DNA of 64,000 nt from an uncultured Bacteriovorax sp. (GTDB taxonomy: Bacteria; Bdellovibrionota; Bacteriovoracia; Bacteriovoracales; Bacteriovoracaceae), in the NCBI GenBank assembly GCA_946480715.1, contig CAMLKK010000012.1:15419-79418 (forward strand), in the 5' to 3' direction. Below are positions 57,678 to 64,000 of this stretch, one piece after another (the stretch's first letter is position 1; each line of letters begins with the position of its first letter). Made by a program: the position numbers and the translations under genes. The notes below the pieces were generated by a model. It was not told where the DNA came from, did not search any database, and saw only the letters and a list, made by a program, of their open reading frames with translations.

Positions 57678-58476
57678 AACTACAATCCTCGCCGTTTGCT
57701 TAACTTTAACACTAGCATCGACACCGTCGTGCTCTCGCAATCCAGTGACAGGAAAAAAAACACTCCTGCTGACAAGTGCTGCTGATGAAAACGCACAAGG
57801 TGACCAGGCCTATCAGGAAATCCTGAAAAAAGAAAAAGTCGTAACAGGTACACCTCAAGCCAAAATGGTTGAAGAAATTGGAAAAAAAATCGCGGCCGTC
57901 GCTAACAAGCCCGACTTCCAATGGGAATTTAAAACAATCGAGAGTGAAGAACCAAATGCCTTTTGTCTTCCAGGCGGAAAAGTTGCTGTGTACACAGGAA
58001 TTTTTAAATACGCTAAAAACGAAGCGGGCCTTGCCACAGTTATGGGTCATGAAATCGGACATGCTCTCGCTCGCCACGGCGGCCAGCGCGTAAGCCAGGC
58101 AATGGCAACCAACGTTCTAATGGCCGGTGTTGCGATTGTTGGTCTGGGAAATATGGAACCAGAAAAAAGAAATATGATCATGTCACTTCTGGGTGTTGGT
58201 GCAACAGTCGGTGTGATTCTTCCCTTCTCCCGTTCACATGAAACTGAAGCAGATGAGATTGGTTTAAAAATGATGAGTCAGGCAGGATATGATCCGCGTG
58301 AGTCAGTTGAATTTTGGGATCGATTTGCGCAAGCTTCTGGTGGAAAAGGGCCTCCAGCGTTTTTATCGACTCACCCTTCGAGTGATAAGCGCAGAGATCG
58401 TTTGAAAGAGATGCTTCCGGAAGTTCTTCCGTTATATGAAGCTTCTCCCAAATTAGGTCTTGGAAGAAGCCTCTAA
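57664..58476 (+). CDS. M48-family metalloprotease lipoprotein
   Basis: The 270-residue protein has a type II signal peptide (STPSC lipobox near residue 23) and the M48 core: NAFCLPGGKVAVYTGI, VMGHEIGHALARHGG (HExxH, near 138), FSRSHETEADEIGLKMM (third ligand, near 195) and FLSTHPSSDKR. It resembles BepA/LoiP/YcaL-type periplasmic proteases that control outer-membrane protein assembly. The gene overlaps DUF4911 by 14 bases. It is one of two M48 proteases within 5 kb; the other (61022) is the membrane-embedded Ste24 type. Confidence 0.9.
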   Translation: MQKSKTTILAVCLTLTLASTPSCSRNPVTGKKTLLLTSAADENAQGDQAYQEILKKEKVVTGTPQAKMVEEIGKKIAAVANKPDFQWEFKTIESEEPNAFCLPGGKVAVYTGIFKYAKNEAGLATVMGHEIGHALARHGGQRVSQAMATNVLMAGVAIVGLGNMEPEKRNMIMSLLGVGATVGVILPFSRSHETEADEIGLKMMSQAGYDPRESVEFWDRFAQASGGKGPPAFLSTHPSSDKRRDRLKEMLPEVLPLYEASPKLGLGRSL

Positions 58477-58484
58477 TATAAAAA

Positions 58485-59663
58485 TTACTTTTTCTTCTTA
58501 GCTTTTTTATCTGCCTTCGCATCTTTTTGCGGAGTGATCGCTTTTGGCTGAACCTCTGGGTAATCGAGACTTACAACAATTGGGAAGTGGTCTGAGTAAC
58601 CCATCTTTTCTTTATTATCACCGTCAGCATTGAAACGCTTTGGAGCGAGAATGATCTTGCGATCTTTTTCGTCATCCGTTCCAGTTAACTTTGAAAGTTC
58701 TTTGATCGCAAATGATGGATTGTGGATTTCGAAAGTTGAAATTTTTAGATCCATGTCTTTTCCATCTTTCAAATTAGAGTTGATGAAAAATTGATCCAGC
58801 ATGTTCCATTGATCTTTTGGAGAATAGTAATATGTTCCTGGAGACATTTTCTTTTTCACGTCTTCACTGATTTCTTTGTTTGCATGAAATTCATCAGCAA
58901 CACCAGTTAGAAGATTATCTTTATAGAGAACTGTCGTGAATGGATGCGGATTATTTTCAGGAATGGTATTGAAGTCCCCCATTGCAAGAATATTCATCTG
59001 AGGATTCTTTGCAAGAATTTCTTTAATTCTGTTCGTGAGAACTTCGGCCGCTTTAATTCTCCAAGAATCTGGATTAGCAAGTGAAGGCCAGTGATTAACA
59101 AAAAGTGTAAGTGGATATGTATCGTTGATTAGAAATTCAACCTCAAGAATATTTCTTGATGGATAATCAACTGGGACTACGTGTTCTGCGCGGGAGATTT
59201 TTTTAATCGCTGGATTTGTTTTGTAGAGAAGAGCAACGTCTACGCCGCGGAAGTCCGGACTCTCTGTGATTTCAAGTTGGTCATATCCTAATTTTTTCCC
59301 AAGACGGCCGACGATTTCCGCGTTTTCAACTTCAATCAATCCAATAAAGTCTGGTTGCTCTTTTCTTGAACCAACAACTTCTGCGATTTGATTAATTCTT
59401 AAATCAACTTTTGCTTCGGTCCAGTCTGTATCGAAACATTCATTACGGCGAAATTTATTTTTTTCTTCCTTACAAAAATCTTTTTTGCCCGGATAATCTT
59501 TTGGCAAAAGAGTCCAGTCGTTTTTATCTTTTCCATTCACGACATCGTGTTTTGTGTCGAAAAGATTTTCTACGTTGTAGGACATAACGTTTAACGTTTT
59601 GGCGTGCAAAGAATTAAGAGATGTGCACAGAAGAAATGCTAAAAACAAAAAGTGTTTCATCAT
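58485..59663 (-). CDS. Secreted endonuclease/exonuclease/phosphatase-family protein
   Basis: The 392-residue protein has GGAGG 7 bases ahead of the ATG and a signal peptide (MMKHFLFLAFLLCTSLNSLHA). EEP-fold motifs are LNVMSYNVENLFDT near 25, IGLIEVENAEIV near 103, NHWPSL near 170, AMGDFNTIPE near 222, and YSDHFPIVVSL near 370 with the catalytic His. It should act outside the cytoplasm as a nuclease or phosphoesterase, with nucleic-acid scavenging one plausible use. The C-terminus is Lys-rich (KADKKAKKKK), which could bind nucleic acid. Confidence 0.85.
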   Translation of the reverse strand: MMKHFLFLAFLLCTSLNSLHAKTLNVMSYNVENLFDTKHDVVNGKDKNDWTLLPKDYPGKKDFCKEEKNKFRRNECFDTDWTEAKVDLRINQIAEVVGSRKEQPDFIGLIEVENAEIVGRLGKKLGYDQLEITESPDFRGVDVALLYKTNPAIKKISRAEHVVPVDYPSRNILEVEFLINDTYPLTLFVNHWPSLANPDSWRIKAAEVLTNRIKEILAKNPQMNILAMGDFNTIPENNPHPFTTVLYKDNLLTGVADEFHANKEISEDVKKKMSPGTYYYSPKDQWNMLDQFFINSNLKDGKDMDLKISTFEIHNPSFAIKELSKLTGTDDEKDRKIILAPKRFNADGDNKEKMGYSDHFPIVVSLDYPEVQPKAITPQKDAKADKKAKKKK

Positions 59664-59727
59664 GAGTGGGCCTCCGGGTATGAGGCTTAAAGGCTATCAG
59701 AAAGGGGCCTATGTGACTATAGGGTGA

Positions 59728-60195
59728 CTACAGCTCTTTGATGAGTTTTAGAACATCATCGTGATGGGATTTGGTTTTGACATCATCCATTATATGCTTG
59801 ATTTTACCGTCAGGGCCGATGATAAACGTAATGCGATGAATCCCGTCATAAACTCGCCCCATGAATTTTTTCTCACCCCACACTCCGTATTTATCAGCGA
59901 TAGCGTGATCCGGATCTGAGAGTAGATCAAAGTTTAATCCTTCTTTTTCTTGAAATTTAAGAAGCTTCTTAGGTTCATCAGGACTGATGCCTAAAACGAC
60001 CGTATTATTTTTCGTCCATTCTTTTTTGGTATCGCGAATACCACAAGCTTGAGTCGTGCATCCTGGAGTCATCGCTTTGGGATAAAAATAAACAACAACA
60101 TTTTTCCCTTTTAAATCTTTAAGACTAATTTTTTCTTCGTTTTGGTTAAGAAGAGAAAAAGCAGGGGCAGTAGTTCCAACTTTTGGAAGTTTCAT
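59728..60195 (-). CDS. bcp: Thioredoxin-dependent peroxiredoxin (Bcp/PrxQ type)
   Basis: This 155-residue protein has KVGTTAPAFSLLNQNEEKIS, then VVYFYPKAMTPGCTTQACGI, with peroxidatic Cys and a second Cys five residues later as in two-cysteine PrxQ/Bcp proteins, and ISPDEPKKLLKFQEKEGLNF. It reduces hydrogen peroxide and organic peroxides with thioredoxin. The upstream MBL gene ends 8 bases before its start, so the two are probably cotranscribed. Confidence 0.92.
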   Translation of the reverse strand: MKLPKVGTTAPAFSLLNQNEEKISLKDLKGKNVVVYFYPKAMTPGCTTQACGIRDTKKEWTKNNTVVLGISPDEPKKLLKFQEKEGLNFDLLSDPDHAIADKYGVWGEKKFMGRVYDGIHRITFIIGPDGKIKHIMDDVKTKSHHDDVLKLIKEL

Positions 60196-60203
60196 TTTAA
60201 TCC

Positions 60204-60968
60204 TTACCAGCGATCGCGCAATTCGCGCAGTTTAAGAAAAACAGATTTTTTGTCATTATGAGAAAGATCGAGGTTTTTGACAACTGAGTTTTCTTCCAGT
60301 CGCAAAAACATGTTAATTTCCCTCTCTGTTTGCATAGAATTGTGAAAGAAAGTCTCATCGAGATTGAGCGATTTTATCTTCTCTAAAAAAGCTTTAGCTT
60401 TTAAATTTTCTTTTTCGATACTCATCGTGAATTCTAAATTGCGTTTGAGATAATCATGTCCGGGATAAATGATGACATCATTAGGTAATGTTGAAAAAAT
60501 GTTATCAATCGTGTGAAACATGATTGTAGGATCACCACTTTTACAATTGCCTACTCCGGCATTGAAAAAGCAATCTCCAGTAAAAAAGGCGTAAGGATGT
60601 CTATTTTTTTTCACAAGGACACCAATATGCGAAGCCGTGTGCCCAGGTGTATAAATACATTCCATCTTCCACTCCTCAAATTCATGAATCACTTCATGAT
60701 GAAGTAAATCGCGCGATTTATGAGGAACGTGAGCATGGGGATGGGCCCAAACTTCACAGTGATGACGATCAATAAGCTCAGCATTTCCGGAGTGATGATC
60801 GCAGTGATCATGAGTCGTAATAATGGCCTTTAATTTTCGCTGACCTAGGGCAGCTTGAACCTCCGCAGCGCTGAAGGGATCAATACAAAAAATGGTGCCA
60901 TCGGAAAAAGTGATGAGGTAGGAAAAGTTTCGTAGTGTATTCTTAAAGAAGATTTGCTCGACTTTCAT
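60204..60968 (-). CDS. Glyoxalase-II-like metallo-beta-lactamase-fold hydrolase
   Basis: The 254-residue protein has the di-metal motif ITTHDHCDHHSGNAEL (HxHxDH) near residue 50, then YTPGHTASHIGVL near 110, FFTGDCFFNAGVG near 130, and IIYPGHDYLKRNL near 170. This order matches glyoxalase II (hydroxyacylglutathione hydrolase) and related thioesterases, including a C-terminal helical domain. Whether it completes methylglyoxal detoxification with the mgsA and VOC genes elsewhere in the window is speculation. Located 8 bases upstream of bcp. Confidence 0.88.
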   Translation of the reverse strand: MKVEQIFFKNTLRNFSYLITFSDGTIFCIDPFSAAEVQAALGQRKLKAIITTHDHCDHHSGNAELIDRHHCEVWAHPHAHVPHKSRDLLHHEVIHEFEEWKMECIYTPGHTASHIGVLVKKNRHPYAFFTGDCFFNAGVGNCKSGDPTIMFHTIDNIFSTLPNDVIIYPGHDYLKRNLEFTMSIEKENLKAKAFLEKIKSLNLDETFFHNSMQTEREINMFLRLEENSVVKNLDLSHNDKKSVFLKLRELRDRW

Positions 60969-61021
60969 AGTCCATACTATACTCGACGTACATTAAGCTT
61001 AAAAGCAAAGGATTCTCAAAA

Positions 61022-62272
61022 ATGGATGCAAAATTTTTTACGACTCTGTTTCTCATTGTTCTTTCCATCAAAAGTGTTTTGGAAAGCGTGTTAGACAAAA
61101 GAAATATGAAACATATTCTGCAAAACCGCGACAAAGTTCCTGAAAAGTTTGCGGGTCACATTAGTCTTGCTGATCATCAAAAGGCCGCGGATTATTCAGT
61201 TGAAAAGATCAGAGCGAATCAAGTTTTTCATCTCATCGATCTTGTCGTTTTTTTAGGCCTCACTCTTCTTGGAGGTTTAGAACTTATTAATCGCGCGGTT
61301 ATGGGGATGTCTGACAATCAATTGATTGATGGACTTTATTTCTTCGCTCTCTTAGGAATCGTGACGTCTATTTTATCACTTCCAAAATCTCTTTATTTTA
61401 CTTTTGTGATTGAAGAGAAATACGGTTTCAACAAAACGACTGTAAAAACTTTTTTAAGTGACATGGTTAAGGGGGCACTGCTCGCAGTGATTCTCGGTGG
61501 GCCAATCGCCTACTCAATTCTCTGGATCATGGAGCGACTTGGAGACAAATGGTGGATTTACGCTTTTGTTTTTCTAACAACTGTTCAACTCCTTCTCGTT
61601 TTCATTTACCCGCGTTTCATCGCACCTCTCTTTAATAAATTTTCTCCCCTTGAAGAAGGTGAAGTTAAAAATCGCATTCTCAATTTAATGGAGCGCTGTG
61701 GATTCCACAGTTCTGGAATTTTCGTCATGGATGCATCAAAAAGATCTGGGCATGGAAATGCTTACTTCACAGGGTTTGGAAAAAATAAAAGAATTGTTTT
61801 CTTTGATACACTTCTCAACTCTCTTGAAGCAGAAGAAGTTGAAGCTGTTATGGCCCATGAATTAGGCCATATGAAAAAAAATCACATCATCAAAGGTATG
61901 ATCAGAAGTTTTATTATTAGCTTTATCGGTTTTGCTCTTTTGGGCGCACTTAAAGACAACACTGCCTTTCTTGCAGGTCACGGAGTTCACACTGTGACGA
62001 ATTACATGTCACTTACGTTGTTTTCGATGGTGGCCGGAGTTTATACTTTCCTTCTGACTCCAGTATTTTCTTGGGCCTCAAGAAAGTATGAGTACGAAGC
62101 GGATCACTTTGCGAGTGAAAATGCGAAGGCCTCTAAACTTATTTCGGCACTGGTAAAAATGTACAAAGACAATGCAAGTACACTTACACCAGATCCTATC
62201 TACAGTAAGTTTTATTTCTCGCACCCACCGGCAAGCGAGCGCGTTCGTTATCTTGAATCACTGACTCGTTAA
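61022..62272 (+). CDS. Ste24-like M48 membrane protease
   Basis: The 416-residue protein has about six or seven membrane helices, the M48 motif VMAHELGHMKKNHIIKG near residue 280 and the third ligand in RKYEYEADHFASENA near 358. The central motif VIEEKYGFNKTTVKTFLSDM is characteristic of CAAX prenyl protease 1 (Ste24)-type proteins found in many bacteria. It cleaves membrane or misfolded proteins at the inner membrane. It shares TTAA with the convergent hydrolase stop. Confidence 0.9.
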   Translation: MDAKFFTTLFLIVLSIKSVLESVLDKRNMKHILQNRDKVPEKFAGHISLADHQKAADYSVEKIRANQVFHLIDLVVFLGLTLLGGLELINRAVMGMSDNQLIDGLYFFALLGIVTSILSLPKSLYFTFVIEEKYGFNKTTVKTFLSDMVKGALLAVILGGPIAYSILWIMERLGDKWWIYAFVFLTTVQLLLVFIYPRFIAPLFNKFSPLEEGEVKNRILNLMERCGFHSSGIFVMDASKRSGHGNAYFTGFGKNKRIVFFDTLLNSLEAEEVEAVMAHELGHMKKNHIIKGMIRSFIISFIGFALLGALKDNTAFLAGHGVHTVTNYMSLTLFSMVAGVYTFLLTPVFSWASRKYEYEADHFASENAKASKLISALVKMYKDNASTLTPDPIYSKFYFSHPPASERVRYLESLTR

Positions 62273-63132
62273 CTGTTAACCGTAATCCTTGCTTCGTTCA
62301 TGATTGTTTTAAGATGATCGAAGTAAGGTTTACGATACTTTTCAATTTCATTGTGGATTTCGTGATAAGCGCCGTCGAAAACTCTTAAGTTAAAAGATTT
62401 ATCAACAGTGTTAAAATAATTAATCAGCTCTTTACTACCAACAATTCGATCTCCATTTCCTACCGTCACAAAACTAGGACATTTTGAACGAAGTGGTCGC
62501 GAGAAAACTTTCTGCGACGTCTTCATGAGCTCGAAAATTAATTTGGATTCAAGCTTCATGCAATTGAGTTCATCATTTTCGTAATCAGTTTTTACGCGGG
62601 CGTCATGGGAGAGATATTTCAGATCAACCAGATTTGAGAGCGGATGCGAATAAGGAATGTCGCAGAACAGTTGGAGGGCCTGCTGCGGAAGCACTTTTAC
62701 TAACGTTCCGAGAAATCCATCAGCACCAACTGGAGGCGCGTTGACGATCAATCTAATGGGGTAATTCGCTTCTTCAACATAATTTTGGATATAGGCACAG
62801 GTTATGAGTCCGCCCATGCTGTGACCGAAAAGAACGTGCTTATCCATGCGGTACTTATCTTTCAGGAATTGAACGATTTCTTTAAGGTCTTCCATGTACT
62901 CGCTGAAATCTTTGACGTAAGCGCGTTTTCCGGTGCTCCTTCCGTGTCCACGGAGGTCGTATTGAAAAATATTAAAGTCGTGACCAAACATTTCCGGAAG
63001 ATATTGATGGCGTTCCATATGCTCGCCGATTCCATGAGTGGCGATAATCCAAACTGGTGAAGCGGACTCTTTGATTTTTACATAGAGTTCAGCTCCGTCG
63101 CGCATTTTTAAAAACTTTTTTTCCATGAACAT
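62269..63132 (-). CDS. Alpha/beta hydrolase, monoacylglycerol-lipase-like
   Basis: I start at 63132, with AAGGA 7 bases upstream. The 287-residue protein has an ATHGIGEHMERHQYLPEMF oxyanion region near 30, FQYDLRGHGRSTGKRAYV, the nucleophile elbow VLFGHSMGGLITC near 100, Asp in TVGNGDRIVGSK near 230 and His in GAYHEIHNE near 257. Architecture and spacing resemble bacterial monoacylglycerol lipases and lysophospholipases. It is cytoplasmic, and acts probably on lipid-derived monoesters. Confidence 0.88.
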   Translation of the reverse strand: MFMEKKFLKMRDGAELYVKIKESASPVWIIATHGIGEHMERHQYLPEMFGHDFNIFQYDLRGHGRSTGKRAYVKDFSEYMEDLKEIVQFLKDKYRMDKHVLFGHSMGGLITCAYIQNYVEEANYPIRLIVNAPPVGADGFLGTLVKVLPQQALQLFCDIPYSHPLSNLVDLKYLSHDARVKTDYENDELNCMKLESKLIFELMKTSQKVFSRPLRSKCPSFVTVGNGDRIVGSKELINYFNTVDKSFNLRVFDGAYHEIHNEIEKYRKPYFDHLKTIMNEARITVNS

Positions 63133-63185
63133 GAGAGTGTCCTTTTTGTTTTGATATCCAAAAAGTTTACATGAGTTGGAAAGTT

Positions 63186-64000
63186 TTAGTTACAAGAATT
63201 TTTAAAATCTGAGTTGAGTTTAGTTGCGAGATAGCTAATCATTTTCCAGTTAGCGGGATTGGAATCCTCTTCTTTAAAACGGCAGAGATTGTTGAAAGTT
63301 TTTGCCACAGTTTCTTTTTTGAGTTTCATTTGCCCCATCGTCTCCAGCACGCTTATAACGGTATGAGCGTCACTATGAGCGAAGACTTCTTCAATATCGC
63401 TGGCGATCAATGCCTGATCTTTCTCGTTTCCTTTTTGTGAAAGTCTGACGAGGGCATCAGCTTTCGCTGTTCCTTTAAAATGCTGTGACTTTTTAAGTGA
63501 ATCTTCAGTTCCAACATGAGCTGAGCCAAATTGATTGATGATATCGAGGGCCTCAACTTCCAGCATTTCCATATCTGATTGTGCGAGCTCTTCGATTAAA
63601 TCCCAATTAACATCTGCTGCTAACGATTTATTTTTTTGCAAACTTTCTTTCATGATTTTCAAACTGCGATTCATAAGAATGTGCGCAGGCGTTCTCTGAT
63701 CATCAAAATACGGATCACCTGGTGATGACTCCATTCCACAAAAATCTTTTTTAAGGCAGCTATAAAGCTCAGGAAGATTGTTTTGTGCTGTTTTGAAGTA
63801 TTGGGCTGCATTATCTGAAGAGACGAGCTCATTAACGGGCACAGTATAGTCGTTAATCCCCTTCCATTCATCTGCTTTGATGTTTTCAGGTTTGAGCTGT
63901 TTTTCAATTTTTTCGAAATCTGTTCCCACTATTTCTTCTGGTGATTGAACAGGAGTTAAGGCCTGGGCCTCAGTTTTGGATTTACTAAAATACCAAACTG
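63186..64000 (-). CDS. Unknown protein, 5' end beyond the window
   Basis: The frame is open from the right edge down to the stop at 63186, so the GTG at 63929 is probably not the true start. The visible 271 residues begin VWYFSKSKTEAQALTPVQSP, which could follow an N-terminal membrane helix outside the window, then are mainly helical, with a repeat-like pattern (SLAADVNWDLIEELAQSDME, then ALIASDIEEVFAHSDAHTVI) that suggests an armadillo- or HEAT-type solenoid. Three cysteines are present. I do not recognise a family. Confidence 0.6.
   Translation of the reverse strand, partial: VWYFSKSKTEAQALTPVQSPEEIVGTDFEKIEKQLKPENIKADEWKGINDYTVPVNELVSSDNAAQYFKTAQNNLPELYSCLKKDFCGMESSPGDPYFDDQRTPAHILMNRSLKIMKESLQKNKSLAADVNWDLIEELAQSDMEMLEVEALDIINQFGSAHVGTEDSLKKSQHFKGTAKADALVRLSQKGNEKDQALIASDIEEVFAHSDAHTVISVLETMGQMKLKKETVAKTFNNLCRFKEEDSNPANWKMISYLATKLNSDFKNSCN

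Noticed and set aside
58178..58522. 114-codon reverse open frame at the end of the M48 lipoprotein gene
   Set aside because: It lies antisense to the conserved M48 C-terminus and has no ribosome site or recognisable domain.
1..64000. CRISPR array or insertion sequence
   Set aside because: No set of regularly spaced direct repeats and no transposase-like protein was seen on either strand.

Overview
The window is about 64 kb of compact, AT-rich (roughly 40% GC) chromosomal DNA from a Gram-negative bacterium. The evidence for that envelope is many Sec signal peptides, lipoprotein signals, a TolC/RND efflux pair and outer-membrane barrels. The density of secreted proteins of unknown function, the Bmp-type nucleoside uptake cassette and the style of the LysM and TopA proteins suggest the Bdellovibrionota, perhaps Bacteriovorax or Peredibacter. 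That placement is inference; no ribosomal RNA is present to test it.

Layout. 1-7 kb: 3'-truncated di-haem peroxidase, a ureohydrolase (agmatinase-like), secreted proteins, an MscS channel and an M14 carboxypeptidase. 7-12 kb: leftward TolC - RND pump - YkgJ operon. 12-17 kb: rightward nucleoside ABC importer (Bmp protein, double ATPase, two permeases), then an XRE repressor with a clear operator. 17-21 kb: SDR - TldD - TldE operon behind a terminator. 21-28 kb: mostly secreted unknowns, plus methylglyoxal synthase, a cupredoxin and a ferredoxin-metallo-beta-lactamase fusion. 29-35 kb: MipA-like outer-membrane protein, carbonic anhydrase, a divergent CMD / ECF41 sigma-factor pair with mirrored promoters, ribosome hibernation factor, MazG-like hydrolase, RlmF and a VOC protein. 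35-40 kb: a secreted leucine-rich-repeat protein, then a regulatory cluster (LysR | cupin - CMD; GFA | MerR - DUF3224) and a phage-type ORF6N protein.

40.6-44 kb: tRNA-Arg(TCG) with a large nested palindrome directly at its 3' end, then SodC with a secreted papain-fold candidate, an RlmI-type methyltransferase and an OsmC protein. 44-48.6 kb: a signalling block with a stand-alone receiver, an OmpR-like regulator whose receiver has lost its acidic residues, a histidine kinase, a REC-HTH-PAS-degenerate-ATPase protein and an Rcp1-like receiver. 48.7-52 kb: a secreted Fic-fold protein with a destroyed active-site motif and a DUF3943 outer-membrane protein. 52-57 kb: lipoprotein - LysM protein - topoisomerase I operon. 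57-64 kb: DUF4911 - M48 lipoprotein, EEP nuclease, Bcp peroxiredoxin, glyoxalase-II-like hydrolase, Ste24-like protease, a lipase-like hydrolase and a 5'-truncated unknown.

No CRISPR array, insertion sequence or intact prophage is visible, and no gap between genes exceeds 300 bases. Many convergent pairs share or abut stop codons. The best leads for something undescribed are the tRNA-flanking palindrome, the secreted pseudo-Fic protein, the REC-HTH-PAS-pseudo-ATPase protein, the Shine-Dalgarno-sequestering leader near 3.05 kb, and several unassigned operator-like palindromes.
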